This document shows positions 42,179-50,742 of a stretch of DNA of 64,000 bases, piece by piece. Every line of letters begins with the position of its first letter. Position 1 is the stretch's first letter. Position numbers and translations under genes: made by a program. The notes under the pieces were generated by a model. The model searched no databases, was not told the DNA's origin, and was given only the letters and a program-made list of their open reading frames with translations. Source of the DNA: Solidesulfovibrio carbinolicus (GTDB lineage: Bacteria > Desulfobacterota > Desulfovibrionia > Desulfovibrionales > Desulfovibrionaceae); contig NZ_CP026538.1 in the NCBI RefSeq assembly GCF_004135975.1, positions 372,001 through 436,000 of the forward strand, in the 5' to 3' direction.

Positions 42179-44083
42179 ATGTGCGGCATTTGCGGTTTTC
42201 TCACCGACCAGGGCGGCCCGGAAAACCTCGGACAGGTGCTTGGGGCCATGAACGGCGTCCTGGCCCATCGCGGCCCGGACGGCCAGGGCGACTACCTCGA
42301 CGCCTTTCCCCAGGGCGGCGGCGCGGGACTGGCCCATCGCCGGCTGGCCATCATCGACCTCGTCACCGGCGACCAGCCGCTTTTCAACGAAGACCGCACG
42401 CTTGCCATCGTCTTTAACGGCGAGATCTACAATTTTCAGGAGCTGCGCCGGGAACTCGAAGCCAAGGGCCACGTGTTTGCCAGCCGCAGCGACACCGAAG
42501 TCATCGTCCACCTGTACGAAGAACTCGGCCCGGCCTGCGCCGCGAAGCTTCGCGGCATGTTCGCCCTGGCCATCTGGGACGCGCCGCGCCGGGAACTGTT
42601 CCTGGCCCGCGATCCCTTCGGCAAAAAACCGCTGTATTACGCCGCCGTGCCCGGCGGCCTGGCTTTTGGCTCCGAGCCCAAGGCCGTGCTGGCCCATCCG
42701 GCCGTGGCCCGACGCCTTGACCCCGAGGCCGTGGCCCACTACCTGACCCTGCAGCATGTGCCCGAGCCGTCCAGCGGTTTTGTGGGCGTGGCCAGCCTGC
42801 CTGCCGGCCATACCCTGCTGTGGCGTGGCGGTCGACCTCATATCGAGCGGTTTTTCCACCTGGACTACCAGCCCAAGCTTGCCGGCTCCGTGGACGATCT
42901 GGCCGCCGAGCTTCGTAGCCGCGTCACCGAGGCCGTGCGGCTGCGTCTGGTCGCCGACGTGCCGCTGGGGGCGCATCTGTCCGGCGGCGTGGACTCGGCC
43001 ATCGTCACCGCCGTCATGGCCGGCTTGGTTGATCAGCCCGTGCGCACCTTTTCCATCGGTTTCGCCGAGGAAGCCTTCAGCGAAACGCCCAAAGCCCGGG
43101 CCGTGGCCGAACGCTTCGCCACTCGCCACACCGAATTCGTGGTCGGCTTCGACGAGGCGCGAGGGGCCATGGAAGCCGTGGTCGCGGCCACGGACATGCC
43201 CTTTGCCGATCCCTCGGCCCTGGCCTCCTGGCACCTGTGCAGGCTCACGCGCCAACACGTCACCGTGGCCCTAAACGGCGACGGCGGCGACGAAATGTTC
43301 GCCGGCTACCAGCGCTACTGGCTCGATCCCCTGGCCGACGCCTACGCCCGACTGCCGCATATCGTCACGCGCCGGCTGGTCCCCTGGCTGGCCGGGCTGC
43401 TGCCGGCCAAGGGCGACGTGCCCGTGGAGGCCGACTGGCGCGCCGGCATCAAACGTCTGGCCCAGGCCACGGCTATCCCGCGCGCCGCCAGCCTCGTGCG
43501 CTGGGGATCCTATTTCTCCCCGGCCGACCGGCTGGCCCTTGTGCGCCCGGAATTCGCCAAGGCCGCCGGCCCGGCCGATTCCGTGGCCCTTTACATCTAT
43601 ACCGCCGCCGCGTCCAAGGCCGATGCGCCGCTGGACGCCTCGCTTTTCGCCGACGCCAACATCTACCTGCCCGGCGATCTGCTGGTCAAAGCCGACCGCA
43701 TGGCCATGGCGAGCGGCCTGGAAGGCCGCTCGCCGCTGCTCGACAGCGAACTGGCCGCCTTCGCCGCCCATCTGCCCACACGCCTCAAGCTGCGGGGGCT
43801 GACCGGCAAATACCTGCTGCGCCGAGCCTTCGCCGACCTGTTGCCGCCCGGCATCGCCAACCAGTCCAAGCGCGGCTTCGGCCTGCCCGTGGCCGGCTGG
43901 TTCCGGGGGCCGCTAAAGGCCTTTGCCCACGACCTGCTCATCGGCGGCAAGGTTTGCCGGGAAATTGCCCGGCCCGAAGCCGTGGAAGCGCTGCTGGCCG
44001 CCCACGCCGCCGGCCAGGCCGACCACGGCAAACGCCTCTTCGCCCTGGTCATGCTGGAACTGTGGCTGCGACGGTTTTTTTAG
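42179..44083 (+). CDS. asnB: asparagine synthetase-like glutamine amidotransferase (copy 2)
   Basis: A 634-residue class II amidotransferase beginning MCGICGF (Cys2) at the ATG at 42179, with GGGGAGGGGGAG upstream. The glutaminase domain shows HRGPDGQG, LAHRRLAIIDLVTGDQPLF and FNGEIYNFQELRREL. The synthetase domain shows LSGGVDSAIVTAVMAG, SIGFAEEAFSETPKA and NGDGGDEMFAGYQRYW. It differs clearly from copy 1 in the N-terminal third and the C-terminus, so this is not a recent duplication. A 101-bp intergenic gap before it may contain a separate promoter. Probable role: amidation in envelope glycan synthesis. Confidence 0.9.
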   Translation: MCGICGFLTDQGGPENLGQVLGAMNGVLAHRGPDGQGDYLDAFPQGGGAGLAHRRLAIIDLVTGDQPLFNEDRTLAIVFNGEIYNFQELRRELEAKGHVFASRSDTEVIVHLYEELGPACAAKLRGMFALAIWDAPRRELFLARDPFGKKPLYYAAVPGGLAFGSEPKAVLAHPAVARRLDPEAVAHYLTLQHVPEPSSGFVGVASLPAGHTLLWRGGRPHIERFFHLDYQPKLAGSVDDLAAELRSRVTEAVRLRLVADVPLGAHLSGGVDSAIVTAVMAGLVDQPVRTFSIGFAEEAFSETPKARAVAERFATRHTEFVVGFDEARGAMEAVVAATDMPFADPSALASWHLCRLTRQHVTVALNGDGGDEMFAGYQRYWLDPLADAYARLPHIVTRRLVPWLAGLLPAKGDVPVEADWRAGIKRLAQATAIPRAASLVRWGSYFSPADRLALVRPEFAKAAGPADSVALYIYTAAASKADAPLDASLFADANIYLPGDLLVKADRMAMASGLEGRSPLLDSELAAFAAHLPTRLKLRGLTGKYLLRRAFADLLPPGIANQSKRGFGLPVAGWFRGPLKAFAHDLLIGGKVCREIARPEAVEALLAAHAAGQADHGKRLFALVMLELWLRRFF

Positions 44084-44104
44084 GAAGAGACAGAAGAGGA
44101 AGAG

Positions 44105-44144
44105 GCCTCCGGCGGCCGGGGGCCTGAGGCCCCCGGACCCCCCC
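44105..44144 (+). repeat. GC-rich palindromic repeat (family A)
   Basis: GCCTCCGGCGGCC followed by the perfect palindrome CCGGGGGCC-TGA-GGCCCCCGG and CCCCC. It lies 21 bp after the asnB copy 2 stop, where the hairpin could act as a transcription block, though no T-run follows. Confidence 0.85.
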
Positions 44145-44201
44145 AAATAGGAAAAGGGGTAAAGGGGCAAGTTGGAAGCGGAAGGCCGGCAGGCCTGGGC
44201 A

Positions 44202-44236
44202 TAAAAACGCCGGAAGCGGTCTCCCGCTCCCGGCGT
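44202..44236 (-). terminator. intrinsic terminator of the etf operon
   Basis: On the minus strand a 13-bp stem with one G-T wobble (44224-44236 pairing with 44207-44219, loop of four) is followed by five T and an A. It lies 24 bp beyond the etfA stop at 44260. Confidence 0.88.
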
Positions 44237-44259
44237 TGTCATTTGGGGGCAGAGCCAGC

Positions 44260-45279
44260 TTAGCCGAGCAACTCGTTGACTTTCTTCATGACGGCAAAGG
44301 CGTCGGCCACATAGAGCACGTCGGCCTTGCCCTGGGCCCAGCCGCAGGCGGCGTCGAGGTTGACGGCCCGCCGTTCGGTGATGAAGCGCCAGCCGACGAC
44401 ATGGGGCTCTTCGCCGTGGCAGCAGGTGGCCAATCCCTTTTGGTGGCGCGGGGTGGAGCCGGTCTGGCCGACCTGATGCAGATGCGTCAGGAACGGCAGC
44501 ACGGCCTCGCCTTCGCCGCCCATGTCCACCAGCGACTTGCTGCTGCCAAGGGACGCCTTGGACGCGCCCAGGAACCCGAGAATCAGCTGGCCGGCCTCGG
44601 CCGTGTGGGGCGCGCCGTCGGCCTGCTTCTTGGTCCAGCCGGCGCCGGCAACGAACAGCGTCGTGGCGTCGGGGCGGATGGTCTGCTCGTCGGCCGAGGG
44701 GGCGACGATGGCTTTGACCGTGGTGCGGGTCATGGCCGGGATGACGGCGACGTCCACGGCGGTGACGGCGGCCTGGCCGGGCGCGCCGTCGTAGGCGGCG
44801 TAGCAGCCGGCCGAGACGGTGAGGCACCACGGGCGGGCTGTGCGGGTCAGCTCGGCGGTCATGCGCTGGCGGTAGAAGCCGCGCGTGGCCACGGCCTTGC
44901 CGTCCTTGGCGGCCACGGCCGTGACATGGGCGTCGATGCGTCCGCCCAGGCGCGCGGCCACGCCCGGCAGGGCGCGGGAGACCCGGGAGTCGTCGGCGGC
45001 CACGATGATGGTCGCGCCGGCGGCCTTGGCCAGGGCTTCCATGGCGGCGGCGTCGGTGGCGTAGCGGGCCGGGGCAAAGGCTTCGCCGGTCACGGCATAG
45101 ACCTGTCCGCAGGCGGCCGCGGCCGCTGCGGCCGGGGCGACGTCGGCCCCGAAAAGGCCCACGGCCAGGGGCGCGCCCAGGCCTTCGGCCAGGGTCTTGG
45201 CGGCGGTCAGGGCTTCCAGGGAGGCTTTGGGCAGGGAGCCGTCAGCAGCCACGGGAGAGATGAAGAGAATGGTTTCCAT
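44260..45279 (-). CDS. etfA: electron transfer flavoprotein alpha subunit
   Basis: A 339-residue protein with an AAGGAGG ribosome site seven bases before the ATG at 45279. The N-terminal adenine-nucleotide-like domain (METILFISPVAADGSLP, LEALTAAKTLAE) is followed by the C-terminal FAD-binding domain: LFVAGAGWTKKQADG, SKSLVDMGG, HQVGQTGSTPRHQKGLATCCHG and DVLYVADAFAVMKKVNELL. The QVGQTG motif corresponds to the FAD-binding signature of EtfA. With etfB upstream it carries electrons from the acyl-CoA dehydrogenase of this operon to ETF-QO. Last gene before the terminator at 44202. Confidence 0.9.
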   Translation of the reverse strand: METILFISPVAADGSLPKASLEALTAAKTLAEGLGAPLAVGLFGADVAPAAAAAAACGQVYAVTGEAFAPARYATDAAAMEALAKAAGATIIVAADDSRVSRALPGVAARLGGRIDAHVTAVAAKDGKAVATRGFYRQRMTAELTRTARPWCLTVSAGCYAAYDGAPGQAAVTAVDVAVIPAMTRTTVKAIVAPSADEQTIRPDATTLFVAGAGWTKKQADGAPHTAEAGQLILGFLGASKASLGSSKSLVDMGGEGEAVLPFLTHLHQVGQTGSTPRHQKGLATCCHGEEPHVVGWRFITERRAVNLDAACGWAQGKADVLYVADAFAVMKKVNELLG

Positions 45280-45289
45280 GGCGGCCTCC

Positions 45290-46090
45290 TTAGTTTTTCA
45301 GCCAGTCGACGATTTCCTGGGCAATGACGTCGACGGGCGTGTCCTTGACCACGCGGGTTTCGCGCTTCTGGGCCGGCAGGGTCACGGACTGGTAGTCGAT
45401 GGCGTCGGCCTTGACAGCGGCCGGCTTGGCCTTTTGCAGGGCCGGCATGACAAGGCGCATGTTGGCCATGCCCACCTGCGGATTGTTGGGCGGCTCGGGC
45501 AGTTCGCCCGTGGCCCAGCCGAGCACGGCCGGCGCGCCGGAGCAGGTGGAAATCTGGTACGCGCCGCCTTCGACGCGCTCCATGATCTCCAGGCTGCCGT
45601 CGGCGCCCACGGTGAGCTTGTCCACGCCCTGGAAATGGTCGGCGATGCCGAGCTTTTCGCCCAGGATCTGCAGGGTCGAGCCCGAGCCGCGGGAGGCCGA
45701 CTGCCAGCCGCCGAACACCAGCAGCTTGGAGGCGTCCAGGCCGGCAATGCCGGCAATGACGGCGTGCAGGGCCTCGGCCACCTCAAAGGAGTCGGTGAAT
45801 CCGCTGGCCGGGCCGTCGGCCACCACCAGCTCGAAGGGGGCCTTTTGGGCCACGGTCATCATGAGCTGCTGCAGCTTGGCCTTGGGACCCAGCGACACCA
45901 GCCAGACCTTGCTGCCGGCGACGGTCTTGGCCAGATGGGCCGCCTCGTACAGGGCGTGGGAGGCCCAGGGGTCCAGCACCGAAGGCAGCATGAGTTCGTT
46001 TTTGAGTCCCCAGCCGGCCGGTCCCTTGACCGGCTCCAGCGTCTGCAGCGGATCAGGCACGATGCCGCCGCATACGACGATATGAAACAT
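45290..46090 (-). CDS. etfB: electron transfer flavoprotein beta subunit
   Basis: A 266-residue protein (ATG 46090 with GGAG upstream): FHIVVCGGIVPDPLQTLEP at the start, DPWASHALYEAAHLAK, KVWLVSLGPKAKLQQLMMTVAQKAPFELVVADG and LVFGGWQSASRGSGSTLQILGEKLGI. The CGGIVPDPLQTLEP start corresponds to the usual KQVPD-type motif of EtfB in diverged form. It pairs with EtfA, which follows 10 bp downstream. Together they form the soluble flavoprotein that moves electrons between dehydrogenase and membrane oxidoreductase. Confidence 0.88.
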   Translation of the reverse strand: MFHIVVCGGIVPDPLQTLEPVKGPAGWGLKNELMLPSVLDPWASHALYEAAHLAKTVAGSKVWLVSLGPKAKLQQLMMTVAQKAPFELVVADGPASGFTDSFEVAEALHAVIAGIAGLDASKLLVFGGWQSASRGSGSTLQILGEKLGIADHFQGVDKLTVGADGSLEIMERVEGGAYQISTCSGAPAVLGWATGELPEPPNNPQVGMANMRLVMPALQKAKPAAVKADAIDYQSVTLPAQKRETRVVKDTPVDVIAQEIVDWLKN

Positions 46091-46119
46091 AAGCGCTCCT
46101 TGTCGGGGGGCCGGAGGAA

Positions 46120-46194
46120 CCGGGGTAGGGAACCCTTTTTTGCAAAAAAGGGTTCCCTACCCCGGACCCCCTCCCTCCCAAAAAACTCTCAATA
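46120..46194 (+). repeat. AACCCTTTTTT palindromic repeat (family B)
   Basis: A 46-bp perfect palindrome with no loop (46120-46165) centred on TTTTTTG/CAAAAAA. It is followed by GACCCCCTCCCTCCCAAAAAAC. It lies between etfB and the ETF-QO gene and would be transcribed as a very stable hairpin. Confidence 0.88.
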
Positions 46195-46225
46195 GTCTAA
46201 ATTAGTTGCCGCTAATTCCCTTATC

Positions 46226-46300
46226 GGGGGCAGCGCAGGGACGCCATCCCGTCCCTGGGCTGCCCCCGCCAAGGGGGGCCGGGGGGGATTATCCCCCCCG
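46226..46300 (+). repeat. GC-rich inverted repeat pair (family C)
   Basis: An imperfect stem (GGGGGCAGC...GCTGCCCCC, 46226-46267) is followed by a CCGGGGGGGAT/ATCCCCCCCGG palindrome (46279-46301). A related arrangement is at 48375-48443 between the ETF-QO and acyl-CoA dehydrogenase genes. Confidence 0.75.
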
Positions 46301-46366
46301 GCGGGTCCAGGGCAGAGCCCTGGCGGGTCGCGGGCAGCGCCCGCGCGGGTGCAGGGCAGCGCCCTG
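46301..46366 (+). repeat. three tandem 22-bp repeats, each a hairpin
   Basis: Units at 46301-46322, 46323-46344 and 46345-46366, with no spacer, one base before the ETF-QO stop codon. Each starts GCGGGT and holds a 7-bp hairpin with a 3-nt loop: CCAGGGC/GCCCTGG, CGCGGGC/GCCCGCG and GCAGGGC/GCCCTGC. Differences between units are compensated in the paired arm. Confidence 0.9.
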
Positions 46367-46367
46367 C

Positions 46368-48224
46368 TTAATTCTCGGCCGAGTGCAGGCCGCCGGCGCC
46401 GGCGGCGAAGCGGACGTTGGTGCGCTCGGGGTCGGTCTTGGACGGTTTGGAGCAGTTCCACAGGCAGGCGCCGCAGTGCAGGCATTTTTCGCGGTCAAAA
46501 AGCGGCACGCCGTCGTCGGGGTTGGTGGTGATGGCCTGGCCGGAGCAGGCTTCGATGCAGGTCTTTTCGCGGCAGGCCCGGCAGGTGTCGTGGTCCTCGA
46601 AGGTGACGTGGTCGGCGTAGCCCGGGGCGGCCTGCACCTTGCCGCCGATAAGCAGCGCGTCCTGGTGGGAGATGAGCAGCTTGCCGTCGTATTCGATGGC
46701 CGGCCAGCCCACGCGGTCCATGAGCGCGTCGTGCAGGGCCAGGCCCTTGGCGGTGCAGTCCTTGCGGATGCGCGCGATCTCCTCGCAGGAGACGCGGCCC
46801 CGGTAGTATTCCTCGATGGACGGGATGCGCTTGTGGACCGGCTCGGAGTCGGCCGGCCAGCACAGCGCGCCCTTGGTCAGGCCGGAAATCGCCATGCCGA
46901 CGACGCCCGGAATGAAGCCCGAGGCAAAGGCCTCGCGGGAGCGGCGGGCCTGCTTGGCTTCGGCCTCCAACCAGGAGGCGCGGCGGCGGGCCACGTAGGT
47001 CTTTTCGAGGTTCTCGTTCGTGAACGGCAGACCCTGCTCCAGGAGCTGCACCACGGCTTCGCCGAGCATGACGCCCGAGGCCCAGGCCTCGTCCACGCCG
47101 GATCCGGTGAGCACGTTGGTGGTGCCGGAGCCTTCGCCGATGCGGGCGTAGCCGTCGCCGACGAGGTAGGGTTCGCCGTTCTGGCCGCACTCTTGGAGCG
47201 TCTTGGCCCCGAAGGAAGTGAGCGTGCCGCCTTTGAGGTATTTCCAGAGATAGGGATGCTGCATCCAGTGCTGGAGGTAGCGGTAGGCGGTGCGCACGGG
47301 GTTGTCGAACCAGCTGGGCACGAAGATGCCCAGCGAGGCCTTGCGGTCGGGCAGGACGTAGAGGAAGCCGAAAATCTCGGGTTCGGGGTAACCGATGGTG
47401 TGGATGACCGTGCCGGGCCTCAGGGGGCAATGGCCGGGCAGGTCCACCACGACCTTCATGCCCACGGCGTAGTCGCGCTGGTGGTGGCCGATGGGCAGTC
47501 CCCGGGCGTCGTCGATGGCGCGGCCCACGGGACCCACCGGGCCGTCGCCGACCACGGTCAGCTTGGCCCGCACATCCATGCCGGGCATGTAGGCGGCGTC
47601 GGGCTTGCCGGCCTTGTCCACGCCCTGGTCGGCCAGGCGCACGCCCACGACCTTGCGGTGTTCGATGATGGGCGCGGCCCCGGGCGAGGACGGCCATATC
47701 TGGGCCGCGCCGGTCGCCATGACGTTGTTGCCGACCCACTGGTTGAACTGGCCGATGGAGAAGGTCAGGCCGCCGTGTTTGTTGAGAAACGGCGGGATGT
47801 ACGGCAGTTCCCAGGAGAAATCCTTGTAGGTGCAGCCCGGGAAGCGGCCGCCCAGAAGCTTAAACGCAGCGTCGGCGGCTTTCATGGGCAGCGGCCGGCG
47901 GCTGGCTCCGTGGGGATCGAGGAGGTAGACGACCTTTTCCTCGGTGATGGGCGCGCACATGGGCAGGCAGGCCGGATCGAGGTCGGGCAGGGTTTCGCGG
48001 ATGGCCCGGGCCTTGGAGACCACGCCCGAGACGCCCACGCCGATGTCGTCGGCGCGCTCGTAGCAGATGACCTGGGGCGGCATGCCGGGCATGAGGTCGC
48101 TTTCCATGACCGGGGAGCCGTCCTCGTTGACGATGCCCCGGGCGAGCGTGGTCAGAAACCCGCCCATGGCCGGCCCGAAGCCGACGCAGACAATGTCCGT
48201 TTCCATGACCTGCCGCTCATCCAT
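46368..48224 (-). CDS. ETF:quinone oxidoreductase-like flavoprotein with C-terminal ferredoxin domain
   Basis: A 618-residue protein (ATG 48224, GGAGG upstream). The N-terminus has a dinucleotide-binding motif in diverged form (DIVCVGFGPAMGGFLTTLA), a GYPEPEIFGFLYVLPDRKASLGIFVP region and a FAD-site EGSGTTNVLTGSGVDEAWASGVMLGEAV motif. The C-terminal 80 residues carry two Cys clusters (CRACREKTCIEAC and CLHCGACLWNC), enough for one or two Fe-S clusters as in ETF-QO. It should pass electrons from the EtfAB pair to menaquinone at the membrane. No membrane helix is obvious, so attachment is probably monotopic. In operon order: acyl-CoA dehydrogenase, this gene, etfB, etfA. Confidence 0.87.
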   Translation of the reverse strand: MDERQVMETDIVCVGFGPAMGGFLTTLARGIVNEDGSPVMESDLMPGMPPQVICYERADDIGVGVSGVVSKARAIRETLPDLDPACLPMCAPITEEKVVYLLDPHGASRRPLPMKAADAAFKLLGGRFPGCTYKDFSWELPYIPPFLNKHGGLTFSIGQFNQWVGNNVMATGAAQIWPSSPGAAPIIEHRKVVGVRLADQGVDKAGKPDAAYMPGMDVRAKLTVVGDGPVGPVGRAIDDARGLPIGHHQRDYAVGMKVVVDLPGHCPLRPGTVIHTIGYPEPEIFGFLYVLPDRKASLGIFVPSWFDNPVRTAYRYLQHWMQHPYLWKYLKGGTLTSFGAKTLQECGQNGEPYLVGDGYARIGEGSGTTNVLTGSGVDEAWASGVMLGEAVVQLLEQGLPFTNENLEKTYVARRRASWLEAEAKQARRSREAFASGFIPGVVGMAISGLTKGALCWPADSEPVHKRIPSIEEYYRGRVSCEEIARIRKDCTAKGLALHDALMDRVGWPAIEYDGKLLISHQDALLIGGKVQAAPGYADHVTFEDHDTCRACREKTCIEACSGQAITTNPDDGVPLFDREKCLHCGACLWNCSKPSKTDPERTNVRFAAGAGGLHSAEN

Positions 48225-48262
48225 ACGCGCCTCCGTGCTGGGTGGGAGGAGGAGGCGAAGAG

Positions 48263-48341
48263 CTGGGGGAGGAAACCCCTTTTTGAAAAAAGGGGTTTCC
48301 TCCCCCAGACCCCCACCTTCCCCAAAAACTTTTCAAGGGGG
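48263..48341 (+). repeat. AACCCCTTTTT palindromic repeat (family B)
   Basis: 22-bp perfect arms with a 2-nt loop (48263-48308), followed by ACCCCCACCTTCCCC and AAAAACTTTTCAAGGGGG. Same layout as the copy at 46120; the copy at 40853 is inverted. It lies just upstream of the ETF-QO start. Confidence 0.88.
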
Positions 48342-48374
48342 TTTTATGGCGTCATGCCGTGTTGCCGCAACGTT

Positions 48375-48443
48375 CCCCCGTCAAGGGGGACCGGGGGGAT
48401 TGCCTCCCCCCGGCGGGGGAGCGGGGGCAAGCCCCCGCGTTTT
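48375..48443 (+). repeat. GC-rich inverted repeat cluster (family C)
   Basis: CCCCC-GTCAA-GGGGG, then a CCGGGGGG.../CCCCCCGG hairpin and a third GCGGGGGC-AA-GCCCCCGC hairpin followed by GTTTTG. It ends one base before the stop of the acyl-CoA dehydrogenase gene, just as the similar set at 46226-46366 ends against the ETF-QO stop. Confidence 0.8.
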
Positions 48444-48444
48444 G

Positions 48445-50493
48445 TTACATCGGATAATCAAGCGCTTCCGGGATCATGACCTGGGTGAGCGCTTGTCCGG
48501 CCCGTTCGCGGGCCGCGCCGCAGCCGGCCAGGGACGCGTCCGCGGCGGCGCGCAGGCCGGCGAAGGCGGTCAGATCGGCTCCGGCCGGGGCATAGCCGTA
48601 GATCAGGGACGCGCAGACCTTGGCGGCCTCGCCGGCGGCCTTGGCCGCCTGGATGCGGGCCAGATCGCTAAAGAAGGCGACGTAGCCTTCCAGGCCCTCG
48701 GCCACCACCGGATTTTCCGGCCCCTTGGCGGCCAGCTCCAGCACGTCGAGGATCTGCAGGCGCGTGGCGATCAGCGGACACAGGGCGTCGGCCAGGGGGA
48801 AAGTCACGGCTTGCCGGTTGCTGTGGTAGAGCTTTTTGCCGTCGGCGTCCTTGTTGGCGGACAGGAAGTCGAGGGTGTGCTTCCACAGCGTCAGGCCGGC
48901 GGCCACCGAGGCCGCGCCGGTCTCGGGATGGGAAGCGGCCACGCGGTTCATCTCGGCGATGTAGTTGTCCACGTAGGCCAGGAAGATGTCGCTGGCCATG
49001 GTGATGCCCATCTGACGGCGCTGGACGCATTCGGGGCCTTCGTAGGTGGCTTCGAGCTGGCTGTCGTTCCATTTGTGGAACAAGAACCCGGGGCAGTCCT
49101 CGGTGATGCCGTAGCCGCCCATCATGGCCACGGCCTCGCGCATGACCGTGGCGCCGTGGCCGGTGTTCCACAGCTTGCAGGCCGGGCAGAGCACGCCGGC
49201 TTCGGCTTCCAGCGCCTGGTACTTGACCACCGGATCGGCGTCCAGGGCCTCGAAACGGGCGGCGTCGCGCCCGGCTTCGGGGGCAAACAGCAGATTGACG
49301 TATTCGATGGCCTCGGGCTGGACCTTTTTGAGCGCCGTCATCTGGCCGCGCGCCCCGGACACGCCCTTGGCGGCCAGGGCCGCGTCCTTGGCCTTTTCCG
49401 TGGGATCGAGCTGGTCGAAAAGCCGCGCCGTGGCGAACCCCAGGGAAGCCCCGGCCTCGCCGGCGGCCCAGACTTCGGCCAGACGGATGACGGCGTCCTG
49501 CTTCTGCTGCAGGCCGAGTTCGAATTTCGCCGAACCGGCCTCGCAGGCGTCGCCGCCCCGGAATCGGCCCCGCTGGTAGCGGATGACCGGCTCCACGGCC
49601 GAGAGCAGCTTGGCCGTGGTCATGAGCGCCACCGGCACGCGGGTGCGGTGGAACACGGCGGCGATGACCTCGGAGTGGGAATAGTTGGGGACGATGCAGC
49701 CGTCTTTCACGGTGTAGCCGCCGACGATGCGGCTGGCCGGCACCTTGAGGTTGAAGACCGGGTCGCGGGTGGAGGACAGCTGGTGCACCATCTTCAGCGT
49801 AGGCGCGCCGCGGTCGAACAGGCCCGGGTCGGTCTCTTCCAGGATGATGATGCAGGAGGATTTGATGCGCGCATCAGCGGTGTCCACGGCGGCGGTGGCG
49901 TAGTTGGCGAAGTCCATGCCGGTGATGAAGCGGCCGCGCTTTTCCACGTGCAGGATGGGCTCCTGGCCGTCTTCCCAGGAATCGACGCGCACCTTGCCGG
50001 TGAGGACTCCGGTGTCCACGCCGACGTAGGGGATGGGTTCGGTCAGCGCGAACGCGCCGCGCCAGGGGGCGCGATCCGGGGCCGGGGCGCACAGGGTCAT
50101 GTAGTGGTCGCGCTGTTCGGTGGTGCCGCGCTCGTGGATGGGCGACAGGGCCAGGTTGTTGGCCAGGGAGCAGGTGGCCGCGCCGGCGTCGACCCAGGAA
50201 AGTTCGAAGGCGACCAGGGACAGGGCCATGTTTTTCGGCCCTTCGATGAAGCCGCCCTGGTGGGGATCAAGGAAAACGGCGGTGATGCCGGCTTCGTCAA
50301 AAGTCTTGAGCAACGAGTCCTTCTGCTCGGTCCATTCATGGGAATGGCGCACGCCGTCGGCCACCATGCGGGCCACGACGCCCCGGGCCACGGAACGGGC
50401 CGACTGCACGGCCATCTGGAGATCGAAGCGGTCGGCGTAGCGCCACATGATTTGCCGGACATCGTCGCCCGGGAGAGTGCGTAGGGTTTCCAT
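48445..50493 (-). CDS. large acyl-CoA dehydrogenase
   Basis: A 682-residue flavoprotein, much longer than the usual 380-residue acyl-CoA dehydrogenase. Family features: GAFALTEPIPYVGVDTG (FAD/substrate loop, near residue 145), KSSCIIILEETDPGLFDRG, SSTRDPVFNLKVPASRIVGG, then AVAMMGGYGITEDCPGFLFHKWNDSQLEATYEG, the helix bearing the C-terminal Glu region. A further about 180 residues of helical sequence follow. It resembles long ACADs tied to dedicated ETF/ETF-QO operons. First gene of the operon 50493-44260. The acyl-CoA substrate is unknown; benzoyl-, short- or branched-chain esters are possible. Confidence 0.87.
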   Translation of the reverse strand: METLRTLPGDDVRQIMWRYADRFDLQMAVQSARSVARGVVARMVADGVRHSHEWTEQKDSLLKTFDEAGITAVFLDPHQGGFIEGPKNMALSLVAFELSWVDAGAATCSLANNLALSPIHERGTTEQRDHYMTLCAPAPDRAPWRGAFALTEPIPYVGVDTGVLTGKVRVDSWEDGQEPILHVEKRGRFITGMDFANYATAAVDTADARIKSSCIIILEETDPGLFDRGAPTLKMVHQLSSTRDPVFNLKVPASRIVGGYTVKDGCIVPNYSHSEVIAAVFHRTRVPVALMTTAKLLSAVEPVIRYQRGRFRGGDACEAGSAKFELGLQQKQDAVIRLAEVWAAGEAGASLGFATARLFDQLDPTEKAKDAALAAKGVSGARGQMTALKKVQPEAIEYVNLLFAPEAGRDAARFEALDADPVVKYQALEAEAGVLCPACKLWNTGHGATVMREAVAMMGGYGITEDCPGFLFHKWNDSQLEATYEGPECVQRRQMGITMASDIFLAYVDNYIAEMNRVAASHPETGAASVAAGLTLWKHTLDFLSANKDADGKKLYHSNRQAVTFPLADALCPLIATRLQILDVLELAAKGPENPVVAEGLEGYVAFFSDLARIQAAKAAGEAAKVCASLIYGYAPAGADLTAFAGLRAAADASLAGCGAARERAGQALTQVMIPEALDYPM

Positions 50494-50742
50494 AGGTCTC
50501 GCCTGGTTCGTGGTTGCTGGCGCGGGAGCGCAAGTGTGCGCTGATTATAAAGTAGGGGAAGCTAAAATATTCGGCTCCACGCGTCAATCCGGGGCGCGCG
50601 GCGAAGCCGGCTGCCCTGGGGCGTCGAACAGGCCGGCATCGCGGCGGTTTCCTGTCCGGCCGGACTTGTGCAAATGGTCGCGGTCCGGTACGAATCCAGG
50701 CAGGGGGCGTGTCCCCGCAACCTCCGACTCCGACGGGCGGCC

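Noticed and set aside
46301-46366. CRISPR-like short tandem repeats
   Set aside because: Units are 22 bp with no spacers and each is a hairpin; not a CRISPR array.
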